Source of the DNA: Clostridiales bacterium
Lineage (GTDB): Bacteria > Bacillota > Clostridia > Peptostreptococcales > Anaerovoracaceae
NCBI GenBank assembly: GCA_022773945.1
Contig: JALFNS010000008.1
Coordinates: 1 to 64,000 of the forward strand
Length of the DNA: 64,000 bases
Direction: 5' to 3'
Shown here: piece by piece, positions 18,292-26,994 of the stretch
Layout of the letters: the number at the start of each line of letters is the position of its first letter
Numbering within the stretch: position 1 is the stretch's first letter
The notes under the pieces: model-generated
What the model saw: the letters and a program-made list of their open reading frames with translations, nothing else
Databases searched by the model: none
Told to the model about the DNA's origin: nothing
Position numbers and translations under genes: made by a program

Positions 18292-19866
18292 ATGGTGAAC
18301 CCATTAATGAAAAAAATCTGCTGCTTTGCCGCAGTGATGGTTATGGCTTTGACACTGCTGGGCGTTCCTGTTTCGGCCGTCGATGAGGTGGCGGAGACAG
18401 AGGCCGGTGAGGAGACTGTTGAGACTGTCGAGCCGGAGGGCGTCGCGGAGCCGGAGGAATCCCATGAGGGCATCTGGTACCCGGGTGATGAAGGCTACGA
18501 CGAGCTCCTTGAGGAGAGCACAGGTGACCCGGAATTCGGCAAATACTACTTAATTGACGAAGAGGGAATCATCCTGTCCCGGGATGCCATGAACAGGATG
18601 ATGATAATGTCTGCGGCAACAGCGGGGCTGACTCATCAGAGCAGGTATAAGAATGTGCCGCAGTTTGACTGTATAGACGTGTCCAAACACCAGGGAACCA
18701 TAGACTGGAGCGCTGTGAAGGCGGCAGGCTACGATTATGTTATAATCAGAGCAGGACATACGTGGGCGTCGAACAGCAAGCCGCTCACGCCGAATCAGGA
18801 TCCGTGCTTCACATCGTACATCAACGGGGCATACAACGCAGGCCTGCAGGTGGGAGTCTATTACTTCTCGCAGGCGCTGACGGAAGCAGAGGCCAGAACG
18901 GAGGCGAAGACCTTTGTCAACTGGATCGCACCGTATAAGCGCATGATTACACTGCCGGCTGTTATGGATTACGAGACCTACAACGAGTCGGGGTGCAGGT
19001 TCACTGAATCCGTAGCCAAGTCCAGGGGCAAAAGCCAGCTGACTAAGAATGCGCAGGCATTCTGCGAGATTGTTAGGGGAGCAGGATATGAACCTATGGT
19101 ATACGCCAACAAGAGCTTTCTCAAAGACAGAATCAATGCCTCCACTCTGGAGAGCAGCGGTTACGGAATCTGGCTGGCACACTATACGAATTCAACAGAT
19201 TACACCACGACAGGCTTCTCCATATGGCAGTACAGTTCATCGGGCAAGGTTTCCGGAATCAGCGGCAATGTTGACATGAACGTAATCTACGGCCTGGGAA
19301 CCTGGGAGAAGGACGAGAAGGGATACAAGCTGGTATACCTTGACGGAACCACGGCGAAGAACACCTGGTCCGCGGTGAACGGATACCCGTGCTACATAGG
19401 AGCGAACGGCTACAGACTTACGGGAATGCAGACAATAGGAGGTGTGAAGTATATTTTTTCCTCAGCAGGACTGGGCATCCCCGGCAAGTGGTATACCATA
19501 AGCGGTAAGAAATATTACACTCAGGCGAAGGGCCGGGTGGTTACAGGATATAGGAAAATAGGAAATTACTACTACGGCTTCAGAGCCGACGGCTCCCGTT
19601 ATGAAGGAGTCACCGCCACAATCGGGAAGAAGAAATACCGCTTCCTCAGTGACGGCAGATCGGTGAAGTACACGGCTAAGATCAAGTACAGAATAAACAG
19701 CAGAAAGGGTCCGTCGACGAGATACAAAAAGGCGGGCAAGCTGAAGAAGAACAAGAAGGTTGTGGTAGTCAGGACCAGCGGCAAGTGGAGTCAGATGTCC
19801 GACGGACGCTGGTTTATGACCAAGTACAGGAAGAGTGTATACTCATATCCGAGAAAGGTGAAATGA
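18292..19866 (+). CDS. Secreted GH25 lysozyme with cell-wall-binding repeats and SH3 domain
   Basis: This 524-residue exported muramidase hydrolyses peptidoglycan. It begins with a signal peptide (about 1-27, hydrophobic core then PVSA), then an acidic linker rich in Glu and Val (about 30-60). The GH25 catalytic barrel (about 120-315) shows DVSKHQGTIDW and VMDYET, the acidic residues expected for GH25. It ends with Gly/Tyr-rich choline-binding-like repeats and a bacterial SH3 domain (about 455-505). ATG 18292 is preferred over ATG 18307 because GAGGAAGGA lies about ten bases before it. It is packed tightly between the GNAT gene and a second GH25 gene, which points to a cell-wall remodelling operon. 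Confidence 0.88.
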   Translation: MVNPLMKKICCFAAVMVMALTLLGVPVSAVDEVAETEAGEETVETVEPEGVAEPEESHEGIWYPGDEGYDELLEESTGDPEFGKYYLIDEEGIILSRDAMNRMMIMSAATAGLTHQSRYKNVPQFDCIDVSKHQGTIDWSAVKAAGYDYVIIRAGHTWASNSKPLTPNQDPCFTSYINGAYNAGLQVGVYYFSQALTEAEARTEAKTFVNWIAPYKRMITLPAVMDYETYNESGCRFTESVAKSRGKSQLTKNAQAFCEIVRGAGYEPMVYANKSFLKDRINASTLESSGYGIWLAHYTNSTDYTTTGFSIWQYSSSGKVSGISGNVDMNVIYGLGTWEKDEKGYKLVYLDGTTAKNTWSAVNGYPCYIGANGYRLTGMQTIGGVKYIFSSAGLGIPGKWYTISGKKYYTQAKGRVVTGYRKIGNYYYGFRADGSRYEGVTATIGKKKYRFLSDGRSVKYTAKIKYRINSRKGPSTRYKKAGKLKKNKKVVVVRTSGKWSQMSDGRWFMTKYRKSVYSYPRKVK

Positions 19867-19868
19867 AA

Positions 19869-21164
19869 ATGATGGGGAGAACAGGTAAAATCATAGTGTC
19901 TGCCATACTGGCTTTTGCACTGGCGGTGCCGGTAATTTCCGTTCCCGTTTCGGCAGCGGATGAGGCGACAGATGAAATTCAGGAGATGGAGAACAGCGCC
20001 GATAGCTGGAGATTCTCAGAAGGAGAGCTCAATGAGGATGCCGATGAGACGATTTTCAGAGAAAACGGCGAGGGCACTCCGCTGACGGAGGTCGACTGCT
20101 TCGGCGGATGTACACTGGCATGGAGCAAGCTTAACGGAGTGTTCTATAATAACAAAGGAGATGTCATCCAGGGTGCATACAGGAAGGGCATGGATGTGAG
20201 CAGATGGCAGAAGGATATTGACTGGGCCAAGGTCAAAAGCTCCAGCGATATCGATTTCGTCATTCTCCGCTGCGGCTACGGCAACGACAAGACAGCCTAT
20301 GACGACAGCAAGTTCATAAGAAACGCCACGGCCTGCGAGCAGTATGGTATTCCTTACGGGGTGTATCTCTATTCCTACGCTGATTCCGTCAGCGATGCGA
20401 GGAGCGAGGCACGGCACACCATCAGACTGCTTCAGGGCAGGAAGCTGAGCTATCCCGTATACTACGACCTTGAGGACAAGGTGGTGAAGAAGCAGGGAAG
20501 AACAAATATAATCAGGTTCGCGAGAGAATACTGCACCATGATTGAGGATGCAGGTTACGATGCGGGAATATACGCGTCTCTCACCTGGTTCAACAAGTAT
20601 CTCAACGACAGCAGCCTGGACGGTTACAGCAAGTGGGTGGCACAGTGGAACTCCACCTGCACATACGGCAAGCCTTTCAGACTGTGGCAGTGCACCAGCA
20701 ACGGAAGTGTTGCCGGAGTATCGGGTCGCGTAGACATCAACTTCGACTTCAGCAAAGGCTCCGGGACGGCAACAGCACCGTCTCTGACAAAATACATCAC
20801 CACGGACAACCTGAACTACAGAACGGGACCGGGAACCAAGTATGCCCGTAAGGGAACCTATAAGAAGGGCACGACTCTGTATGTATCTAAGATTACGAAC
20901 AACTGGGGACTGCTTCCGAACGGGTACTACGTGTACATGAAGTACATGAAGAAGGCTGACACTTCCGTTTCAGCATCAACAGGCAAAAGCTACAAGGTGA
21001 AGACCACGGATAACCTGAACTACAGAACAGGACCGGGAACCAAGTATGCCCGCAAGGGAACCTATAAGAAAGGTAAGACGCTGACAATAGTGTCGACTAA
21101 AAACGGCTGGGGAAAGACGAGCTCCGGCTACTACGTATATCTTAAGTACACCAAAAGAATATGA
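19869..21164 (+). CDS. Secreted GH25 lysozyme with two SH3 repeats
   Basis: The 431-residue product is a second exported muramidase: signal peptide (about 1-30), a variable acidic spacer (about 30-100), a GH25 domain (about 105-300; GMDVSRWQKDIDW, YYDLED) and two near-identical bacterial SH3 domains at the C-terminus. Start ATG 19869 is chosen because AGGTG lies eight bases upstream; ATG 19863 is too close to it. The SH3 modules probably bind the wall peptide. It follows the first lysozyme by two bases and overlaps the phosphohexomutase start by four (ATGA), so all are likely co-translated. The two lysozymes share the catalytic family but have different anchoring modules. Confidence 0.88.
   Translation: MMGRTGKIIVSAILAFALAVPVISVPVSAADEATDEIQEMENSADSWRFSEGELNEDADETIFRENGEGTPLTEVDCFGGCTLAWSKLNGVFYNNKGDVIQGAYRKGMDVSRWQKDIDWAKVKSSSDIDFVILRCGYGNDKTAYDDSKFIRNATACEQYGIPYGVYLYSYADSVSDARSEARHTIRLLQGRKLSYPVYYDLEDKVVKKQGRTNIIRFAREYCTMIEDAGYDAGIYASLTWFNKYLNDSSLDGYSKWVAQWNSTCTYGKPFRLWQCTSNGSVAGVSGRVDINFDFSKGSGTATAPSLTKYITTDNLNYRTGPGTKYARKGTYKKGTTLYVSKITNNWGLLPNGYYVYMKYMKKADTSVSASTGKSYKVKTTDNLNYRTGPGTKYARKGTYKKGKTLTIVSTKNGWGKTSSGYYVYLKYTKRI
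20799..21083 (+). repeat. Near-identical direct repeat encoding the two SH3 modules
   Basis: Segments 20799-20879 and 21003-21083 differ at only a few, mostly synonymous positions and encode the same TDNLNYRTGPGTKYARKG block. This looks like a recent internal duplication, or gene conversion keeping the two copies alike, and could change copy number by recombination. Confidence 0.85.
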
Positions 21165-22873
21165 GCTATAGAGAAGAATACGAAAACTGGATAAACAGTC
21201 CCTTCGTGAACGAAGAGGAGAAGGATGAACTTCGCGCCATGAGTGAGGAGGAGAAAAAGGACGCCTTTTACAGGATATGCTCCTTCGGCACCGCGGGAAT
21301 GCGGGCGGTCATGGGACCGGGGACAAACAGAATAAACGTGCATACGGTCAGAATGGCTGCTAAAGCCATGGCCGGAGTGCTTCTGGAGGAGAAAGGATAC
21401 AGGAAGCCTGAAAAAGCGAGGAAAAAGGGATTCTTCGCCAGACTTTTCGGTGCATCTTCTGCCGAAGAGGAGAAGCTTCCGAAGATAACCATAGTCATCG
21501 CTTACGACACCAGAAACAATTCAGAGCTTCTGGCAAGAGAGACGGCGGGAGTTCTGGCAGCATCGGGTATAGACGCCAGACTCTTCCCGAAGTGCGCACC
21601 CGTGCCGCTGTTGTCCTTCGCCGTCAGACACATGGGAGCCGACGGCGGAGTGGTGATAACCGCCAGTCACAATACTAAGGAGTATAACGGCTTCAAGGCA
21701 TATGACGAGACGGGCTGCCAGATGAGACCGGAGGTTGCGGAGCGCATTGCCGCCGGAATGGAAGCCATGGATAACCCTCTCGATATAGATTCATCGGGAA
21801 GCTACGAATATGTGGAAGAAACTGTTACGGAAGCATTTATGGAAGCCATAGCACCTCTGGGAATTCCGGAAGACTTCAACATGGAGGACGCCGCAGGAAA
21901 GCTCAGGGCGGTATACACACCTCTTCACGGTTCAGGCAGGGACTATGTCATGAAAGCCCTTGACCGGGGCGGATTCAGCGGCATAAGCCTTTGCAGGGAA
22001 CAGGCGGAGGCCGACGGAGACTTCCCGACGGTAACCAAGCCTAATCCTGAGGATGCGGCAGCGCTGGAGCTTGCCTGCGAGCAGGCGAAGAGGGAAGGTG
22101 CCGATCTCGTACTGGGAACGGACCCGGACTGCGACAGAATAGGTGTCGCGGTAATCGAGAAGGGCGAGGCTGTGTGCCTCAGCGGCAATCAGGTCGGCGC
22201 GCTTCTGATAGACTATCTGTCACACTGCGCCGGAGAAGGCGGCAGGAAGAATGTAATAACAACCATCGTTACAGGTGAGGCCGGTCCTATAACGGGGCTG
22301 CTTCACGGTTTTGACGTTATAAAGACACTGACAGGCTTCAAGTACATCGGCGATATTATGAATGACATGGAGGCCGATGGCCGTGAGGATGAATTCCTCC
22401 TCGGCTATGAGGAGAGCTACGGCTATCTGCCGGGAACTCATGCCCGAGACAAGGACGGAGTCTCCACGGCGCTGGTAATCTGCAGGATGGCTGCATGGTA
22501 CAAGGCTCAGGGCCTCAGCCTGACGCAGGTGCTGGAGCAACTTTACGAGAAGACAGGCTACTGGCTGGATGCTCAGGAATCCTTCGTCTTCCCGGGATCC
22601 GAAGGTGACGAGAAGATGAGAAGTATCATGGCGCGTATCCGTGTTGAGGGTGCCGCCTATGACGGTTTCGTCGACTATAAGAAGGGGGCGGAAGGTCTGC
22701 CGCCGGCCAACGTTATCAAATTCACAATGGATGACAGCTCCTGGATAGCAGTCAGACCTTCGGGCACGGAGCCCAAGATCAAGGTCTACTACTGCATGAG
22801 AGGCAGCAGCAGGCAGGAGGCCGAAGACAGACGAAGAGAGGTGTCGGAGGATATACACCGCATTATGGGTTAA
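21161..22873 (+). CDS. Phosphoglucomutase/phosphomannomutase (alpha-phosphohexomutase)
   Basis: This 570-residue enzyme interconverts hexose 6- and 1-phosphates, which feeds glucose-1-phosphate into nucleotide-sugar synthesis (rfbA at 33.8 kb) and glycolipid anchors. It has the active-site serine loop VITASHNTKEYNG, the metal loop GTDPDCDRIG, the sugar-specificity loop GYEESYGY and the phosphate-binding end RPSGTEPKIK. A Lys-rich insertion (about 82-107) sits before the catalytic loop. Its size and order match the PgcA type of Bacillus. The ATG overlaps the preceding lysozyme stop codon and lacks a strong ribosome site, so it probably relies on translational coupling. Confidence 0.92.
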   Translation: MSYREEYENWINSPFVNEEEKDELRAMSEEEKKDAFYRICSFGTAGMRAVMGPGTNRINVHTVRMAAKAMAGVLLEEKGYRKPEKARKKGFFARLFGASSAEEEKLPKITIVIAYDTRNNSELLARETAGVLAASGIDARLFPKCAPVPLLSFAVRHMGADGGVVITASHNTKEYNGFKAYDETGCQMRPEVAERIAAGMEAMDNPLDIDSSGSYEYVEETVTEAFMEAIAPLGIPEDFNMEDAAGKLRAVYTPLHGSGRDYVMKALDRGGFSGISLCREQAEADGDFPTVTKPNPEDAAALELACEQAKREGADLVLGTDPDCDRIGVAVIEKGEAVCLSGNQVGALLIDYLSHCAGEGGRKNVITTIVTGEAGPITGLLHGFDVIKTLTGFKYIGDIMNDMEADGREDEFLLGYEESYGYLPGTHARDKDGVSTALVICRMAAWYKAQGLSLTQVLEQLYEKTGYWLDAQESFVFPGSEGDEKMRSIMARIRVEGAAYDGFVDYKKGAEGLPPANVIKFTMDDSSWIAVRPSGTEPKIKVYYCMRGSSRQEAEDRRREVSEDIHRIMG

Positions 22874-22888
22874 AGGAGAACAGATTGG

Positions 22889-24163
22889 ATGAGTAATGAA
22901 CGTGACAGGCAGTATGAGGAATACCTGGCCATGAGAGAGCATGCCCGCAGGAGAGAAAATCCGGGCAGCGTGGAAGGTACGGCATACGGCAATTCCGACA
23001 TGAGAAGGAAACGTCAGGAGAGCCGCAGACGTCAGGAGGAGATGGAAGCCTATCTGGCTGCCAGAGAGCAACATCGGGACTATGAGCGTCGCGAGGCTTC
23101 CGGTCGCAGGAAGACTAAAGCGCCTAAGAACGGGAAGAAGAGCAAAGGCAGCAAGGCGAGAAGAATCGTCCTGAGCGTCCTGGCCGGTGCAGCGGTACTG
23201 GCAGGGGGACTCTTCATCTTCGCTATGAGCGCACTGGGCAATATAGAACAGATAGATATTGACAAGTCCGCAATAGGAATAGATCCGGGCGTAGACGCTC
23301 AGCTTGACGGATACAGAAACATTGCCGTTCTGGGTGTGGATGCCCGTGATATGAGCGACGATTCGGGATCTAGAACCGACGCCATGATTGTGGCAAGTAT
23401 CAATGAGGAGACGGACGAAATCAAGCTTTTTTCCGTATTCAGAGATACCTACCTGTATCTGGGGGAGGAGCACGGCTACGACAAGATAACCCACGCCTAC
23501 GCCTATGACGGTGCGGAGGGATCCCTCTACGCCCTGAACAAGAACATAGACCTGAACATAGATGAGGTGGTAATAATAAACTGGAAGGCGGTAGCCGATG
23601 TGGTTGACGCACTGGGAGGAATCGACGTGGAGATTCTCGACTCGGAGATAGACGAGATGAACAAGTATATTCCGGAGACGGCGAAGAACACCACGGGGGA
23701 CGACACTCTGATCACCTCCGTGGGAATGCAGACTCTGAACGGAGTGCAGGCTGTAACCTACTCGAGAATAAGGAAGGACGCCGTCACGGGAGATTACAGA
23801 AGAAACGAGAGAATGAAGATAGTGGTACAGGCCACATTCGACAAGGCAAAGACGGCGGGAATGCCGGCCATTTTCAAAATAACGGGAGATGTGTTCCCGG
23901 AGATCAAGAGCAACATATCATCCATGGAGATGATGAAGATGGCGCTCCATCTGGGAAGCTACTCCATGAAGGACAGCACCACGGGATTCCCTTACGATGT
24001 GGCGTCTGCCACAATGGGCGGAGTGTTCTACGGAGCACCGAGAAACCTGGCGGCCAACGTGAGCAGGCTTCACGAGCAGTTCTTCAATCAGACAGGCTAT
24101 TCTCCGTCGGATTCCGTAACAACAATAAGCAATGAAATATCCTACAGAACAGGAATTTACTGA
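22889..24163 (+). CDS. LytR-CpsA-Psr (LCP) family cell-wall polymer ligase
   Basis: LCP proteins transfer teichoic acids or capsular glycans from the lipid carrier to peptidoglycan. The 424-residue protein has a long, highly charged cytoplasmic N-terminus (1-90, Arg/Glu/Lys-rich, likely coiled coil), one membrane span (about 91-113) and an extracellular LCP domain with NIAVLGVDARD, SRTDAMIVASI, FSVFRDTYLYL and RRNERMKIVVQA. It begins after AAAGGAGAA. It is the first of three LCP genes in 7 kb; unlike the other two it has a single membrane segment and a long charged tail. ddl starts just after its stop codon. Confidence 0.92.
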   Translation: MSNERDRQYEEYLAMREHARRRENPGSVEGTAYGNSDMRRKRQESRRRQEEMEAYLAAREQHRDYERREASGRRKTKAPKNGKKSKGSKARRIVLSVLAGAAVLAGGLFIFAMSALGNIEQIDIDKSAIGIDPGVDAQLDGYRNIAVLGVDARDMSDDSGSRTDAMIVASINEETDEIKLFSVFRDTYLYLGEEHGYDKITHAYAYDGAEGSLYALNKNIDLNIDEVVIINWKAVADVVDALGGIDVEILDSEIDEMNKYIPETAKNTTGDDTLITSVGMQTLNGVQAVTYSRIRKDAVTGDYRRNERMKIVVQATFDKAKTAGMPAIFKITGDVFPEIKSNISSMEMMKMALHLGSYSMKDSTTGFPYDVASATMGGVFYGAPRNLAANVSRLHEQFFNQTGYSPSDSVTTISNEISYRTGIY

Positions 24164-24164
24164 T

Positions 24165-25220
24165 ATGAAAGACGATAAACTGAATCTGCTGATTCTCTTC
24201 GGAGGTGTATCCTCGGAGCATGAGGTGTCGCGGGTTTCCGCAGCATCCGTGCTCAGGCACATTGACGGAGAGAAGTACAACATAACAAAGGTGGGAATCA
24301 CCCGTGAGGGACGCTGGTTCGCCACAGAGGCTTCGCCGGAGGAGATAGGCGAAGGCTCCTGGGAGAAGCATCCGGGGAATGCTCCGGCGGTTATTCTGCC
24401 GGACCACAGCCGAACCCTTATCAGAGGTGAAGGTGACAGGAGCACTGTGGATGTGGTTTTCCCCGTACTCCACGGCAAGAACGGTGAGGACGGCACCATG
24501 CAGGGACTTCTGGAGATAGCCGGGATTCCTTATGTGGGTTCCGATTCATTCGCCTCTGCCGCTTGCATGGACAAGGCGGTGACAAAGGCTGTTGTTGACC
24601 AGGCGCAGGTGTGCAGGCAGGCACTCTGCAGTGTGGTACACAGAGGTTGCGACTGCACTGAAGCCGCGGGAGTGATAGATGACTTCTTCGACGGGACATA
24701 CCCTCTATTCGTCAAACCGGCAGCTGCCGGGTCCTCAGTCGGCATAAGCAAAGTCACAAGTGCGGACGGACTGCCGGAGGCGCTGGAGACGGCCTTCAGA
24801 GAGGATGACAAGGCTCTGGTGGAGGAGTTTATCGACGGCAGAGAGATAGAGGTGGCCGTTCTGGGAAACAGAGATCCGGTCGCAAGCTGTATAGGAGAGA
24901 TATTCACGGCAGGTGAATTCTACGACTACAGCGCCAAATACGAGAACGCTGAGTCTCGAACAGACATTGTGAGGAATCTGCCTCCTGAGAAGGAAGCGGA
25001 GATCAGAGCCACAGCTGTGGCCATATATGAGATAATGGGATGCAGGGGACTTGCCCGTGTGGATTTCTTCCTCATGAGAGACGGAACACTTGTCTTCAAT
25101 GAGATAAACACCATACCGGGATTCACAAACATAAGCATGTATCCACAGCTCTGGCAGGAGTCGGGAATCGGATACGGTGAACTGATAGATAAACTGATAG
25201 AACTTGCACAGGAGAGGTAA
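24165..25220 (+). CDS. ddl: D-alanine--D-alanine ligase
   Basis: Ddl makes the D-Ala-D-Ala end of the peptidoglycan stem peptide. The 351-residue ATP-grasp protein shows LFGGVSSEHEVS, VVFPVLHGKNGEDGT, PYVGSD, KPAAAGSSVG, the omega loop EFYDYSAKY and EINTIPGFT. The Tyr-Asp-Tyr and Lys-Tyr of the omega loop are those of D-Ala-D-Ala enzymes rather than the vancomycin-resistance D-Ala-D-Lac ligases. The start ATG 24165 is preferred to ATG 24132, which lies inside the upstream LCP gene; AGGA precedes the former by about nine bases. Confidence 0.95.
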   Translation: MKDDKLNLLILFGGVSSEHEVSRVSAASVLRHIDGEKYNITKVGITREGRWFATEASPEEIGEGSWEKHPGNAPAVILPDHSRTLIRGEGDRSTVDVVFPVLHGKNGEDGTMQGLLEIAGIPYVGSDSFASAACMDKAVTKAVVDQAQVCRQALCSVVHRGCDCTEAAGVIDDFFDGTYPLFVKPAAAGSSVGISKVTSADGLPEALETAFREDDKALVEEFIDGREIEVAVLGNRDPVASCIGEIFTAGEFYDYSAKYENAESRTDIVRNLPPEKEAEIRATAVAIYEIMGCRGLARVDFFLMRDGTLVFNEINTIPGFTNISMYPQLWQESGIGYGELIDKLIELAQER

Positions 25221-25224
25221 TAAA

Positions 25225-26994
25225 ATGGCAAAGGAAAAGATTAATTTTGAAGATGAACAGGTGAGATCCGATTACAGACACACGACGGCTCACATTATGG
25301 CTCAGGCTGTCAAGAAGCTGTGGCCGGACGCCAAACTGGCAATAGGTCCTTCAATCGAGAACGGATTCTATTACGACTTCGATATGGAGCACAAGCTGAC
25401 GGATCAGGATCTGCTGAAGATACAGAAGGAAATGAAGAAGATAATCCAGGCCAACTATCCGATGGAGCGCTTCGAACTGCCTCGTGAGGAGGCTATAGCC
25501 TTCATGGCGGAGAAGGGCGAGGACTACAAGGTTGAGCTTATCGAGGACCTGCCTGAGGATGAGGTTATATCCTTCTACAGACAGGGAGATTTCGTCGATC
25601 TCTGCGCGGGACCGCATATGAAGAGCACGGGCCAGATTAAGGCCGTGAAGCTCCAGAGCGTAGCCGGAGCCTACTGGAGAGGCGATTCCGACAGGAAGAT
25701 GCTTCAGAGAATATACGGAACATGCTTCCCTTCGCAGCAGGAGCTGGACGAGTATCTGGCTAAGCTGGAAGAGGCCAAGAAGAGAGACCACCGTAAGCTG
25801 GGTAAGGAAATGGATCTTTTCATGCTCGCAGAAGAAGGACCGGGATTCCCATTCTTCCTGCCTAAGGGAATGGTTATAAGAAACGAACTCATAAACTACT
25901 GGAAGGAGCTCCACAGGCAGAGAGGATACGAGGAAATCATGACTCCGCTGATTCTCAACGAGCAGCTCTGGAGAACCTCCGGTCACTGGGATCACTATAA
26001 GGACAACATGTACTTCACCAAGATAGACGATGAAGACTACGCTATTAAGCCTATGAACTGTCCGGGATCCATTCTGACCTTCAAGAGGAAGCTCTGGTCA
26101 TACAGAGAACTGCCTGTCAGATACGCTGAGCTGGGTCAGTGCCACAGACACGAGCTGTCCGGAGCTCTCCACGGACTTATGAGAGTAAGAACCTTCGTAC
26201 AGGACGATGCTCACATCTTCATGTTGCCTGAACAGACTAAGGAAGAAGTGGTTAAGGTTATCAAGCTCTATGATGATCTCTATAAGCTCTTTGGACTCAC
26301 TTATCATATCGAGCTGTCAACTCGTCCTGAGGATTCCATGGGAACCAAGGAAGAGTGGGATGCAGCCGAAACAGCACTGAAGGAAGCGATTGAGACGATT
26401 GATGTGCCTTATGTTATCAACGAAGGCGACGGTGCCTTCTACGGCCCTAAGCTCGACTTCCACCTGGAGGATTCACTGGGAAGAACATGGCAGTGCGGCA
26501 CAATCCAGCTGGATATGCAGATGCCGCAGAGATTCGATGTTAACTATATCGGACCTGACGGTGAGAAGCACAGACCTCTCATGATACACAGAGCAGCCTT
26601 CGGATCCGTTGAGAGATTCATAGGAATCCTCATTGAGCACTTTGCGGGCAAATTCCCGCTCTGGCTGGCACCGGTACATGTGAGACTCATGACTGTAACC
26701 GAGAAGTTCGCCGATTACTCCGACAGAATCGCCGAGAGCTTCAAGGCAGCCGGACTGAGAGCCGAGAGCGACGTGAGAAACGAGAAAATCGGATACAAAA
26801 TCCGTGAGGCAAGAAACGAGAGAATACCTTATCTCTGCGTAATCGGAGAGAAGGAGGAGACAGCGGGAACTCTCACCGTGAGAAATACGAGAACAGGTGA
26901 AGAGGTTGAGATGAAGCCGGAGGAACTGCAGGAATTCCTGCTTGAGGAAATCAGAACGAAGGCGAAGGTTAGAAGTTTTGAGGAAAATAAATAG
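25225..26994 (+). CDS. thrS: Threonine--tRNA ligase without TGS domain
   Basis: This class II synthetase charges tRNA-Thr. The 589-residue protein begins directly at the editing domain (YRHTTAHIMAQAVKKLWP, with the zinc-type His residues), continues through the catalytic core (MTPLILNEQLWRTSGHW, MNCPGSI, RVRTFVQDDAHIF, HRAAFGSVERFIGIL) and ends in the anticodon-binding domain. The N-terminal TGS domain of about 60 residues found in most bacterial ThrS is absent; the start after GAGAGG at 25225 leaves no room for it, and ddl ends only four bases before. TGS-less forms are known in Firmicutes. No T-box leader is possible in this packing. Confidence 0.95.
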   Translation: MAKEKINFEDEQVRSDYRHTTAHIMAQAVKKLWPDAKLAIGPSIENGFYYDFDMEHKLTDQDLLKIQKEMKKIIQANYPMERFELPREEAIAFMAEKGEDYKVELIEDLPEDEVISFYRQGDFVDLCAGPHMKSTGQIKAVKLQSVAGAYWRGDSDRKMLQRIYGTCFPSQQELDEYLAKLEEAKKRDHRKLGKEMDLFMLAEEGPGFPFFLPKGMVIRNELINYWKELHRQRGYEEIMTPLILNEQLWRTSGHWDHYKDNMYFTKIDDEDYAIKPMNCPGSILTFKRKLWSYRELPVRYAELGQCHRHELSGALHGLMRVRTFVQDDAHIFMLPEQTKEEVVKVIKLYDDLYKLFGLTYHIELSTRPEDSMGTKEEWDAAETALKEAIETIDVPYVINEGDGAFYGPKLDFHLEDSLGRTWQCGTIQLDMQMPQRFDVNYIGPDGEKHRPLMIHRAAFGSVERFIGILIEHFAGKFPLWLAPVHVRLMTVTEKFADYSDRIAESFKAAGLRAESDVRNEKIGYKIREARNERIPYLCVIGEKEETAGTLTVRNTRTGEEVEMKPEELQEFLLEEIRTKAKVRSFEENK

